30,771 nt of DNA from Larix sibirica (Eukaryota > Streptophyta > Pinopsida > Pinales > Pinaceae), in assembly GCA_004151065.3 (NCBI GenBank), contig NWUY0300033186.1, positions 1-30,771 of the forward strand, in the 5' to 3' direction. The translations under genes were made by a program, and so were the position numbers. The stretch's first letter is position 1. Each line of letters begins with the position of its first letter. Shown here one piece after another: positions 9,766 to 20,519 of the stretch. The notes beneath the pieces were generated by a model. That model made no database searches. It saw nothing but the letters and a program-made list of their open reading frames with translations, and was not told the DNA's origin.

Positions 9766-10060
9766 GTGGAATATGTAAGGAGTGGAGTAACCTTGATTGC
9801 ATAATGTTTTTATTTTTATTTCTTTGGCATAATTTGCATTCCGCTACATATTTTTTATTGTCTTTGTGCATGCCCTTCCAATGAAATGATTGATAAAAAT
9901 TGTATTAAGTCATGAAAGAAGCTATGTATCACATCTTGAGAGCTATTAGATTATTTTAAAGCTCTTAGTTTAAAATTTTAAGATCGGCGAAGGTGGATCA
10001 TTTCTTTGTAACAAAGAGCATTATTCTTCCATGCAAATTTTGGGTGCTGCCTAATATTAT
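9765..10060 (-). pseudogene. Ty3/gypsy integrase zinc-finger region
   Basis: FHWKGMHKDNKKYVAECKLC then QRNKNKN and LLHSLHIPH are read in one minus-strand frame at about 9765-9890. This is the typical Y/FWKGM..DV..YV..C..CQRNK block that ends the HHCC finger. The CX2C pair is at 9827-9838. The His pair upstream is not readable with confidence, although ALCYKEMIHLRRS near 9985-10025 fits the L.YK.RI..P segment before the finger. Confidence 0.87.
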
Positions 10061-10154
10061 TGATTATGGAACATGTTTCAAGAGTTTTTGCATATTCCAT
10101 TTGTATGAATTCTAACTAGTTTGGAATTAACATTGATATTAGGTAAACCAACAC

Positions 10155-10395
10155 ATTTTCATCTTTTTGTGACAATCCATTCTCCACTACATTGTTTTTT
10201 TCTTTTTGTGTATGATTTCAAGATCAAAAGTTGGAATATTCTCTATCCATTTTGTTGTTCTATGGTTAACATTTTCTGTTGTAACGTGTATTAAAGGTTG
10301 TTTTTGTAAGAGGCATCACTTAGCCAATGCATGTATGATGGCTAACATCTATTTGTCATAAGTGGATTTCAAGCATTCTTACCTTGGTCCCGTAA
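10155..10395 (-). pseudogene. Ty3/gypsy RNase H C-terminal part
   Basis: The minus strand reads YDK*MLAIIHALAK (10319-10360), then a block fitting H-V-T-T-E...TTKWIENIPTFDLEIIHKK, and after a frame change NVVENGLSQKDE (near 10155-10190). These fit the Ty3/gypsy pattern YDKEMLAIVHAL, TDHQSL, RW...FDF.I.YK.GK and NVVADALSRK. The Asp of ADALSR is lost (ENGLSQ) and a stop replaces Glu in YDKEMLA. No upstream RT. Confidence 0.8.
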
Positions 10396-12362
10396 TCAAT
10401 GAATGGATTCATATTTTAATTTTGTTTTCCTCTCTGCCACCATCAGAGAACATTCTAAAACGATCTTTCATTGCATCCCACTACACACAAGAGGTCATTT
10501 AGTCATCGATCTTTCATTGTGCTCCACTACCCATGTGGGTTTATTGAGAATTGTTTTTCCTTTTTGTTTTGATGTATGCGGGGGATTATTGTAGATTGAT
10601 ATTTCATGCATTTCAACCATTGTGTGACTTTTTGAACATTAAGCCTTCAATGTTGCCTTGATGGGACCAATTGATTGGTACCTTTGATATAACATATCCA
10701 ATCATCACCGATCTCACGAGTCGAAACATTATTAACCCAATCAAATTCATTATGATTTGGATCACAATCATTTTAATTCACTTAGCTTCTCCACACTTAG
10801 GGTATTTTTTTGTATAAGTTGTTTGAGACAAACCTAGCTGCTAACATTGGTAAATGGTTAAATTCAATTTTCCAATAACAAGCACGCTCACCTCTATTAT
10901 ATGCATTTTTTGCATGTCAAATTTTTTTTTGGATATATATATATATATATATATATGAATATTTCCCTTGTCATTGTGATAAGGATTCTTGTGATGTGTG
11001 TAATTCTATAACTCCGTACTTCTTCGTGGTCTATACCAATATGGGATAAGTTTGCTTGAAAATATAATAATATCTAACTTAAATATGTAAATGATCTTTG
11101 CAAATTAATTTAGATGTAGCTTTGGAATTTTTTTTAATGTATAAAGTCGTGCATTCTAATGTTTCTCTCTTAAACTTTTGAATAAGTTAAAAGTCAACTT
11201 ATTTCACTTGGTTATTTGTAAATGATTGTTTAAAACTAAAGTAATTAATGATAATAAAGTATAAAAGTATAAATTTGGATGAGTAGTTAGAGTTTTTTCA
11301 CAAATTTGATGAGTATGAGTTAAATATTTCAAACTTCTAGGGAATTGCTTATACAAAACATAATCAACATATTCCATTTTTTATATAAGAGTACAATTCC
11401 ACATCGACTTCATTGAATTGCAACAAAGCTCTATCATAAGAATAAACACACTTTATCTTTCTTCCTTAATAATAAGAAATTACAACTAAGTTCTCTTATT
11501 TCAAAAGATATCAAAATTAAGATTAACCTTGAACAATATGATCTAGAAAACTTACCTCAATGAAGATAAAGGTCCATGCAAGTCACATCAATCCAATCCA
11601 ACATTAAATAAATTGGATGACATAGCATTTAATGTATCTAAGACCATGCTCTTTCCAGTGCATTTAAGTAATGCAAATGTCTAATCATATAGCATCCTTT
11701 CCTCTTGGGCAAGTTTTTCTTGGACATGTGTTGTATTCTTTGTAGGTTTTCAAAGCAAAGGGGGTCACACTGGGCCAATGACCTCATGTTGTGGGTTTGA
11801 GGGCGTAGCCTCTAAATGAAAATGTTGTGTATGTTTTTAGTCCATATTTTCTTTTTAGATCAATGGTTTTTTTGCCCATTGCAAACTAATTTTGGTTAAG
11901 GAATTAGGGTTATAATATAATCCAGTCTAACAAATGAGGCTTATCAAACTCTTTATTTGGTAATAGAAAATTGCTATTCAACAATAGAATTATGCAATTT
12001 CACAAATTTAGATTATGTAGTGGGTTCATGAATTTTGATATCGTACACTTTGGAAATATTTTTTTCCTAAAAAAAATACATATTTTTCATTCCAGTAAGA
12101 ATTCAAAATACAGTCCTCATGGTGCTATCAAGCACAATTCCAAAAGTTGGTACTTCAAACTAGTCTACCCAATATTCTTTCTGAGTTGTTCACAAATATA
12201 TTGTAAGGTCCTCATTTTAGAGGAGCTTTCGACCCTAAAAAAACCACATAGAAATTATTTGTGAAATAGAAATATACTTGTAATGGATGTGACTATCAAA
12301 ATAATACAATAAAATCAGTTCAAATAACTGAGGTCGCTACAAAGTAACACTCCCATAAACAC
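10396..12362. other. Non-coding stretch, nothing recognised
   Basis: Both strands are broken by stops. It holds an imperfect 28-base direct repeat (CGATCTTTCATTG.. at 10461 and 10507) and an (AT)12 tract. A minus-strand stretch near 10650-10790 stays open for about 40 codons but matches nothing I know. The part just below 12362 should hold the 3' untranslated end of LINE-2; no A tail or target-site duplication could be fixed. Confidence 0.5.
10933..10956. repeat. (AT)12 microsatellite
   Basis: Twelve uninterrupted AT units, preceded by a T10 tract and GG. Confidence 0.95.
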
Positions 12363-12835
12363 TTACAAATTGTATATGTTGATAGTCCCAGTTGAAACTA
12401 AGGACCCTCCAAGAAATTCATCTTCGGTGATGTGATTTTGAAGCATGCGAAACCCCTCTTTAGAAAGGGACTTAGATTGAACATTAAGTTCCCTGTAAAC
12501 ATGAGAAAAAGTTATCTCTTGAAACTATCTTGTTATTTATTTCATGTGCAAGGCTAAGGAGTGTAAACATGTGTTGTGAATTTGGAGATGATCCCTCATC
12601 CAACTAATAGAAAGAGATGAGTCCCCAAAAACCCGAAGTATTTGAATACCTTTATTCAATGTAGATTTCATGAGATAAAGAAGTGCCTTAACCTCACCAA
12701 CATTATTGGTCCCTGCTACCATATTTTCCTTAGCTATGTAGAAGTGAGACTCTGAAAGGTACATCACATATCCCAAAACACAAACCTTTCTAGGACCTGT
12801 TATGCCACATTCTGTAGGCATACTATTTTTTAGAC
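12363..12835 (-). pseudogene. LINE-2 RNase H domain (3' part of ORF2)
   Basis: Minus-strand text includes GITGPRKVCVLGYVMYLSE, AGTNNVGEVKALLYL, LRVFGDSSLSISW and, after frame changes, FSHVYRELNVQSKSLSKEGF, closing with TAA at 12363-12365. These are the RNase H blocks of plant L1 ORF2 (GNPGP.G, GTNN.AE..AL, GDS, F.H..RE.N..AD.LSK). The second catalytic site keeps Glu and the GDS Asp is present; the final AD motif reads SK, losing its Asp. The N-terminal strand with the first Asp is absent here. It is found at about 17380-17420 on the same strand, ending a few residues before this piece begins, so both are probably one domain split by an insertion. Confidence 0.8.
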
Positions 12836-14782
12836 TTATTTTTGCTTTTGAGCATTTTCATTCTAGAATATTGGGGCTCATCTTTGTTGCTCTTGGGTCC
12901 CCCTTTCACGAGATGATGTGATGTGTTGATCATATGATACATGTTATATTCTACTGCTATGATATGCAAAGATGATATATGATGATGATTATGCCTCATA
13001 TGATCATTATTGCCACCATATGAGATGTATTGATTATCTGACGAGTATAGTTAGAAATATCACACTTTCAAGTTGACTAGGGTAATATATTCTTAATTTA
13101 CTTATGTACCACCGAACCAAATAATTCTTGGTGTCTACAAGGAATTTTACCCCCTTATTTGGGTCCACCTAATTTCCTTTCATCCATCATCCATTCCACT
13201 TCATACTTTGGTCTACATACTTTGGTTAAAGATTGAGAAGTTGACACTTGACCTCCCCATCTTTGTGACCCCGTCAGCATGGAGGCCTCCCAGTTATCAT
13301 TTGTGGCTGATGCATTCATATGTTGCAACAATCTTTGTGAGGATAAATGAGGCTCACTTGTAGAACTCTAGGGATGGATATTATTAAGGAGAGAGAGTTT
13401 CCATGGAGAAATTCTCCTCCCTATACCTAAACATGAAAGTATTTTCTCCGTACCATGTCTCACCTCAAAAATGGCATGAGAAGAAAGCTCCTAGTCCAAG
13501 ACTCCTTGTACCGACAAAGTCAAAGAAAATAAAGACCAAGTCAAAGCTAAAATAAAGCAAAGAAAAGGAGAAGCAAGCCTAAACTTGAAAATGATCCTTC
13601 AAAGAAAATTAAAGACCGAGTCTCAAAAAATAAAGAAGTACAAGAATGAAAGAGTCAAAGAAAGAAATGAAGACATGTCCAAGAAGGAGCTAGTAAATAC
13701 AAAGTTAAAGGGGTAAGTCTAATTGTCAAGGTTAGGGGACATGTACCTCATTACACATCACCCATCTATGAGACACTTCCCTATTTTTTTACCTAATGGT
13801 AAATATCACAAAGTTATCCCTTGTCCTACATATTGAGTCAACTAGTCACCTTTGACTAATAATCTCACTTGTTCAAACTTGGTTTACTCCACCCATAATC
13901 CATCCCTTGGAAAAAAATTGACCTTGCAAACACTTAGATATTATCATGGTACAGGTAAGTCTGTAAATTATCTATCTCAGAAACCTGTTTGAAGATATTT
14001 GTGGTGTGGTATATTATCATGTGTAGCATGACTAACTATATGATGACTCAATTTGATGATCTATTGCATCTATGTGTACTTGTACATGTGGACACCCTTT
14101 GTTATTGGTCCACCAAGGAAACTTATGAATATAGTATGGTTCCACAGAGGTTTCCTTAGGTATTCTCTAGAGTTACATGGATTTTAGTGCCACTGTATTA
14201 ATGTTCTATAGAGGCCATGAGGGGCTTATTGCATATATTTTGTTGTACTAAGTATCTAGTGATTTTGAGAGCATATTTGGATACCCATTTGTCCACTTAT
14301 CTATGTATATGACATTAGATTCATCATTACTACCTTAGATCAATTTGTTCCAGAAAGGTCGTAGGCCTTTTTAGAGTGATTGCAGTGTTGATTTTCATGG
14401 ACGTTCATTGGATTGATATACTCAGTGTTTTCCAAAACTGAGGATATATTTGGATACCCATTTGGGTCTACTATAGCCCCCATGCTTGCATGTAAAAGCA
14501 TTTTCTCAAATTGATCAAATCTACAGGGGTCATCTCTTTAGTGTCAATCGATAGCTTGAAAACTTCATGATCTTGCATGACAAGTAGTCAACCACTTTCT
14601 CTACAATGATTTGAAATTTATGGGCACCCATTTGCCCCTTCTACTTAGATCAAATTTCATCTTGCAAAGCGTTGTCCATTTGGAGGGTTTTCCACACATA
14701 AGGGGGTTTATAGGCTTATTTTCGGGCATATGGTAGATTAATACCTGGCACACCTAAGGTTTTAATTTAAAAAATACTAAGT
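12836..14782. other. Non-coding block inside the LINE-2 RNase H gap
   Basis: No recognisable protein on either strand. It contains a purine-rich tract (13495-13710) and a motif TTTGGATACCCATTTG recurring at about 172-bp spacing (14274, 14447 and, degraded, near 14617). Together with 14783-17379 it appears to be foreign DNA within LINE-2. Confidence 0.45.
13495..13710 (+). other. Purine-rich, AAAG-type tract
   Basis: The plus strand is dominated by A and G with repeated AAAGTCAAAGAAA, AATAAAGACC and GAGTC words. One frame stays open for about 60 to 70 codons, Lys-rich, but without a recognisable domain. Simple sequence or the relic of a basic protein segment are both possible. Confidence 0.45.
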
Positions 14783-15513
14783 TGTGTCTAATTTGTCATT
14801 GAGATGTAAAAAGTGCACTTTTTCTTATGTTTCTTAGTTGAGATTGCACTTTCTGGTTTATTTGGGGAAATTACTACATTTTCCCTAAGGTTAATTGCTT
14901 AGTTGGACTAGTAGCACACATGTTGAGGCATCTAGATGTGATGTGTCACATTGGCACACAAGTGGAGGCACATTGGGATATACCATAGCTCATCCTACCT
15001 CAATATTAGATCTTGTCCACTCATTTCATCTTCTACCACATGGATCGACTTCCTTGGCTTGGGCAATGACTTGCTCATTGATGATGGATTTGACTACTTC
15101 TTGGATTGAGGAAACAAACCATGGTTTTTGGAACTTGGTTTCACCTTTTACCATGGTTTTAACCCTTGGTATTGGAGGAGACCCATGGTATTGGCATTTG
15201 TTTATCATTATTTACTAGTCAAGCAGGGAATTCACCCTACTTAGCCCAACGACTTGGACTTTGTCATTCTTTCTTGTTGTAAAAGAATCAATCTAGACCA
15301 TTAATCTAGATCTTATTCATTTTGAGATCATCACTCATATAACAAACTTTGTAACCAATTTTTGTTCCCTTTTTGAGCAAATCGACCCCCTTATGCTATA
15401 AAAGGAGGGTTTGAGCTAACCCAAAGGGTTGAAAAATTATTGGAATGAAATAAAAAAATACTCTGCTATTCTCTTGCTCTATTTTCTTAGGCTCTTGTTG
15501 TTGTTGGTTCACA
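14783..15513 (+). mobile_element. Probable LTR (U3-R-U5) of a retrotransposon
   Basis: The right part has LTR order: TATAAAAG at 15397-15404, AATAAA at 15449-15454, a pyrimidine-rich CTCTGCTATTCTCTTGCTC stretch, then ..GGTTCACA at 15506-15513 directly followed by TGGCATTAGTAT. That last string resembles the tRNA-iMet primer-binding site TGGTATCAGAGC. A matching 5' end could be TGTG at 14783, giving 731 bp with TGTG..CACA termini, but this left edge is a guess. No second LTR copy was found, so this would be a truncated element or relic. Confidence 0.4.
15397..15404 (+). promoter_or_regulatory. TATA box (TATAAAAG)
   Basis: TATAAAAGGAGGG context, about 45 bases upstream of an AATAAA signal, typical of LTR U3/R spacing. 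No gene follows. Confidence 0.45.
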
Positions 15514-15525
15514 TGGCATTAGTAT
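15514..15525 (+). other. Degenerate primer-binding site (tRNA-iMet type)
   Basis: TGGCATTAGTAT right after a CACA end. Seven of 12 positions match TGGTATCAGAGC and two of the mismatches are pyrimidine transitions. Supportive of the LTR call but weak alone. Confidence 0.35.
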
Positions 15526-17379
15526 TTTGCTTGGTGAAAGAGATCTTCACAAGGGTTTGAGGTACTTAGTAGTAATTTTACTTGTGTTTAGTAGATTAGA
15601 GAATGATTGCTGCAACCTTGCTCTCTAGGAATGGATAGTTGATTTATTTAATTAGATTGGTACAACCTCATGTTTCTTACTTCAACTTCATTCACTATAT
15701 TCTTAACTGACCTTGTGGTGTGTCTTGTACTTGGATAGATTTCTTTTCCTCTTGACGATTTTAGGAACCCCATAATGAGCTTGGAGTAGGAGATCCACCT
15801 ATTACTTTGACTAGAAAAGGAGAGGGATTTCCTTGTCCTCCATTCTCCCTTGAAGATTTATATTTCTCTGTTCATTTTGCTAATTGAATCCATATCCCAA
15901 CAAGTGCTTCCCTCAAGTCACTAGATATAGGGTTTATAAGTAGTAGTTTCATTTTTCATCTTCAATTTTTCTTCCATTTCTGTTAAATTTACTCACTATA
16001 TTTCTGATTTTTGTAGGTACTTGGATCCACCCCTCACAAGATACTATTAGGGGATTCAATCCCCATCCTTTGTTAATAATTTCTAAGATCAAATGCTAAG
16101 GAGAAAAATCTCATACACGTTAATAAGTTTAAGTAAAACTCATCATATCTAAATAATTAATTGTGGTGTATCTTAGTCTCTTAACTTTTCAAGTGCCTAA
16201 CTATTAAGCTGATTTAAATCTCTAAAATCTGAAGTCCTTACTAGTTTTTATTGTTGTTATATGTATAACTACAGATTTCAAACCTACAACAAACTACTCC
16301 TAAAATTAGCTATGAAATTCATGCTTGCATTATGGACCTAGGGGTTCAATACCTAGGTTCATGTTTACTATTGCTAGATATCTTAAAAGCTGATTTATTT
16401 GTTGTGTTTATTCATTAGATTAACTTGGTATTTGGTTTATACTTCATATTTCATAGTTGATCTAATAACCTAACATACTCGATTGATATTTCTTGCTAAT
16501 ATTACCTATACGCTAATTTGAAGTGGTTAATGCTAAGTATGCTATAAGATGACATGTGTTTGATTTATTGCTTCAAATCCTAACAAACTCTAATGCAATT
16601 CTCTAATCTAGTAAATGATTTGTGGATATGAATGCATGCCTAATGTTATGAGTGATACCTTGAACTAAAAGCAATAATCTCTTAATCAATTTGCACTTCT
16701 CATTTACTAAGGTTGCATGAGTTGTAAACCTCAAAATATGTGAATGTTTTAATTTTAATCCACATTGCTATAAATTTAAACAATAAATTGTGAAAACTTG
16801 ACTCACTAAGTCAATTCACACTTTCTGTTTTACTAATGATGATGAGTTGATATCACATATTGATACTTGACAATATTGATCACTAAGTCAATTTTCATTT
16901 CTTCTCATAATCATCTCAAGTAGTTGTTTTATCTCAAATTTATGTGGATTATCTTAATGATTAATGGTTGATGGTTTAGATCATTGTCATCATGCATAAG
17001 TTATGAATGCTTCTTTTTAAATCGATATGCTACAAGTGCCTAAACCTAATAATTACTTCTAATTGGTTCCTCAATCAATTCACACTTTTTCAATTGTATC
17101 AAATGGTTTCTCCTAACAACATCATGAATGCTAATGAATAATCCTCTTGGTGATATATTGAGATTATTGAGCAATTCACACTTTTCTCTTATGGATGGTT
17201 GTTGGTTAATGAATTGAAGCTTATTCACTTTCATTTACTTGTTCAAGTTACAAATGCCATAACTTTCTATGCTCACTTACATGATCTTTACATCATCTTT
17301 GAACCATCGTTAAAGTATCTTAAAATTTGACCTCATACCTTTACATAAGCACCTCTTCCTAAAAAATAGAGCTAGGTAA
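15526..17379. other. Non-coding stretch to the right of the probable LTR
   Basis: No gag or pol similarity was found, so if the LTR call is right the element's interior is non-coding (non-autonomous type) or too decayed to read. The right part contains the degenerate CAATTCACACTTT repeats. Confidence 0.4.
16684..17190. repeat. Irregular repeats around CAATTCACACTTTT
   Basis: Related words start at 16684 (AATCAATTTGCACTTCT), 16808, 16884, 17073 and 17169, most followed by a TTTACTAATGATGATGAGTTG-like tail. Spacings are 124, 76, 189 and 96 bp. On the minus strand several encode KCEL, and two spacings are multiples of three, so a decayed repetitive coding segment is possible. I cannot name a family. 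Confidence 0.45.
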
Positions 17380-17950
17380 GTATCTTAGGTTGGATAAATC
17401 CTCCATAGTTGACCTTATAAAAAGCTTGGATAGGGTCTCTCTCTTGGTTATTCTAGGCTTGTACTGTTAAGTCTAGGAAACCTAAGGGAGGAGCTTCATC
17501 CGTTAATGACACATTGGGGGGAAGCCCATAGTTGTGTCGGGTTAGCAGTTGATTTCTTTCCAATCAATTGATCACTAGGTTGTGCATAAACAAGACCTTG
17601 AGAAGCCTCATAAAAAACTCCAATGATATGTCTTATCAACCAAAATTTCACCCATAATCATTTGTTTTTTAGCGTTGGTTGTGGTTTGAAAGGTAGTAAG
17701 CATAGCCATCACCTTAGAAATGACCTGAAAGGGAGGAATTTGTTTTTCTTAAAAAAGACAAGCATTCCTAGCAAGCCAAATCCCCCAATTAACTATATAT
17801 GGAAGTACCCCGAAATTCTCGAGTTTCATTTGAGTGAACAATTCCTTAAAGTTCTCATACACATACCCCTTCAATCATAGATTTAGAAGACCCAATTGAC
17901 CTTACACCTCTTCCCACACCTACATAAATAAAGAATAGCCCATGAAAAGG
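17380..17950 (-). pseudogene. LINE-2 zf-RVT to RNase H linker and RNase H start
   Basis: WGIWLARNACLF near 17745-17800 is the W..W..RN..iF segment found between zf-RVT and RNase H in plant L1s. Further down the strand YKVNYGGF, near 17385-17420, matches K.NFDGA at the start of RNase H, with Gly at the first catalytic Asp. Similarity stops within a few codons, and the missing GNPGP-like part resumes at 12835. Plus-strand open stretches in this region are antisense shadows. Confidence 0.65.
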
Positions 17951-18195
17951 TGAGAAGTAGTCTCTTCATGGCATTTGCACAGTGAACATCAATCAGGGCC
18001 AACTTTACTTATTTTTTGTAGTAATTTCCAGGTCAATGCTCTATTCATCAGAACCAACCACATGAATAGCATACATTTGGAGGGCACTATCACCTTCGAC
18101 AACTTTGGCCACCACCAAATGTCCTCAGTAACTACAAAATCTTGCAAGGACAAATAACCTAGTTTTGTTCTATAAGCCCCCCCTGCTTTGTTCAA
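17935..18195 (-). pseudogene. LINE-2 zf-RVT domain
   Basis: IWWWPKLSKVIVPSKCMLFM then LVLMNRALTWKLLQKISKVGPD matches the zf-RVT core (W....P.K...F.W....R.LTW..L). After a TGA the reading continues CSLCK..HEETTSHLFMGY: CX2C is present, and the final Cys of HX4C is replaced by Tyr. The upper end lies just below the start of the duplicated segment at 18227, so this domain occurs once in the window. Confidence 0.82.
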
Positions 18196-19015
18196 AGCCT
18201 AACATAGTTCATCTAAAGCATCCTTTAATCTTATGTGATATTTTTGGAGATCATCCAATTAAACCTTCCAGAACTTCCCCATGTCAGCTTCCAACCTTAA
18301 TTCTTGAGTAGAAATTGTGTCCAAAAGGTAGTGTCCTAAGGCCTATCTATCTTGTTGAGAGTACATCTCCCCATAGCCTAGAGTTGATTTACAATTTCTT
18401 CCGAAAGGAAAATATCATGTACACATCCCATAATGGCATCAATACTAATCCTTATCCATCTCCCATTACCTACCTTCCAAGCCAAAAATTGACCAATCAA
18501 AAGAAAATCTAAGGTCAAAGTTTTCCATTGGTTGGAAACATTGTGTATACTTCCTCTCCATCCCGATCTAATCAAGTAAGGTATTTGGTGCAATATACTT
18601 ATGGATAATTGTCCTTCTCCACAAACTGTCTTTGGTTATCAACTTCCAAATCTATTTCATCGCTAAGGAACAACCAAAGAGATTATTTACGCCCCTATCC
18701 CTTTTGTGTCTTAGGAGTTGCAATCCATTTCCATCTAGCCAAATGTAATCCCTTGAACTCATTGCTACCCTTCTAAATGTAATTAAAGAAGCACTTCCTT
18801 GTTTTTTCTTGAATCCATTTTAGGATGTGATCTAACGCATGCCAACACACTAGAATTGCTTCGAGAATAGATTTGAACATAACTAACATTTCACCTCTAG
18901 ATAGAAATATATTGCACCAAAAGGGAATCATTTATTCAATTCTAGACAATAACCACCTCCATTCCTCTTTTCCATAATTATTAGGATTTAGTGTAAATCC
19001 AATATATTTAAGACC

Positions 19016-19940
19016 TTAAACAAACTTTAGATGTTGAAAGGGATATATCCTTTCCAACCTAACAATCAAAGAATCATCCAAGCCATAGGTATACATAACA
19101 AAATTATCCATGTTAGTCTCCATCCTTGTAGAAGAATAATATAAATCCAAAATATGTTTTAAATGTTGAGCTTCTACCATATAGGCAAGATAGAAGAGTA
19201 ATACATCATAAACAAAAAGGTGGGTGAGTGATTCCCCTCTTCCCACTTGGATCCCTTGAATTAATATGAATCTCTTGGCTTCATGGAATGCCCTAGCAAG
19301 AACCTTTGCCACCAACAAGAAAATATATGGGGACCTGGGGAAACCCTATCTGCGCCCTCTAGTGGGATTGAAAATGAAGAAGCGAACCCATTTATCATAA
19401 CTAAAAGAGTAGCATAGGTCACGCAATGCATGATCCACTTCACCAAGGGAAGAGAGAATCCCAAATGAACCAACAATAATCTTAAATACAACTAGGAGAC
19501 CCTATTGTAAACCTTCGACATGTCTAGTTTGATGATAGTGGCTAGAGAATGGAAATTCTTTATGGGATGAAGGTACTCATGTGCATAACCTATTGCTTCA
19601 TGTATTGACCTCTCCTCTGAAAATACAAATTGTTATGAAGAGATGATTCTAGACAGAAGATGATTAAGTCTCATCGCTACAATATTGGAAATGATTTCAT
19701 ACACACATTTAATAAGGAGATGGGCCTAAATCCATCGAAATTCTTTGGACATTCATGTTTAGGGATTAAAGCAATGAAGGTGGAATTAAAATTCCCAGGA
19801 ACCTTCCCTAAAAACCTAAATTCTTCAACAATCCTTAAAATATCTTCCCCTAGGAACTCAAGAAAGTCCAAATATAATTTCATAGGCCACTCATCTAGGC
19901 CAAGACTCCTATATTTTTGAAATGTATTTAATATTTCCAA
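19016..19940 (-). pseudogene. LINE-2 reverse transcriptase domain (copy A)
   Basis: Minus-strand pieces: YRSLGLDEWPMKLYLDFLEF, then FNSTFIALIPK and FRPISLLN (19677-19940); LGFSLPLVKWIMHCVTYAT with VMINGFASSFS (19261-19491); a shifted R..QGFPRSPYIF-like block (family RQGCPLSPYLF); and THLFVYDVLLF with FVYDV at 19202-19216. The family motif is FADD, so the first Asp of the pair is Tyr and polymerase activity would be lost. At least two frameshifts and several stops separate the pieces. Confidence 0.88.
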
Positions 19941-20519
19941 CGATTCCTCGAAGGAGATTGACTTGTATAGGCCTTCATTATCTTATGCATCAAACATTTT
20001 TGGAAAATATGAAATCACTTTCAAAATTTCTCTAATGTTTTCCCTTGCTGGTTCCCTAAAAGTATCATTATAATGTTGAACCCCAAGGTCTACCAACCAT
20101 TTAAACACCTAGAGATTGTTTCCATCACGGTTAAGCAACTCCAAGATAATATTATGGGTTTTCTTAAAATTGTCATATTTATGAAAGTGTTTGGTATTAT
20201 GGCCCCCCAAGCTTAGTCAGATGTCTCTACTGTTGATTCTCCAGTCTTTCTCCTTATCAAGAAGCAACTTGATGAACTGTAATTCTAATTGTTTGATCCT
20301 TGTCATTTACTCTTCACTATACAAGCCATTAGGATGCTCTCTATATAAGTGATATAAATTATGTTTAGCCTCCTTTAATAGCCTGTCTCTAGCCCTAAAT
20401 CTGTTACCTACACAAGGGATTGTTTCCTCTTTGACATGTTTGAGTGAATTTGCAAATTTTATATAATATGAATCCTTTGAGTATTCATCAAATTTCTTCC
20501 AAGTGGATTACACCAGATC

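Larger units (their letters stand above)
8691..10395 (-). pseudogene. Ty3/gypsy pol remnant (RNase H end, integrase)
   Basis: The minus strand carries the 3' part of a Ty3/gypsy pol gene, read from high to low coordinates: RNase H C-terminal part (10155-10395), integrase zinc-finger half with linker (about 9765-10060), integrase core (about 9440-9765) and integrase C-terminal region (about 8870-9330). Frames change repeatedly and stops are frequent, so it is a fossil. The reverse transcriptase is missing; beyond about 10395 nothing similar can be read, so the element is 5'-truncated. Motif wording is close to plant chromovirus pol, but I could not read a chromodomain with confidence. Confidence 0.85.

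Noticed and set aside
10933-10956. AT tract as a promoter or origin element
   Set aside because: Ordinary dinucleotide microsatellite with no associated signals.
14895-15218. 107-codon plus-strand open frame and 60-codon antisense frame at 15026-15208
   Set aside because: They overlap each other on opposite strands, match nothing known, and lie in or next to the probable LTR; no support for a gene.
12836-17379. A complete LTR retrotransposon filling the RNase H gap
   Set aside because: No paired LTRs, no TG..CA ends at the gap edges and no gag or pol were found. Only one LTR-like block is supported.
17623-17880. 85-codon plus-strand open frame
   Set aside because: Antisense to the W..W..RN linker of LINE-2 ORF2.
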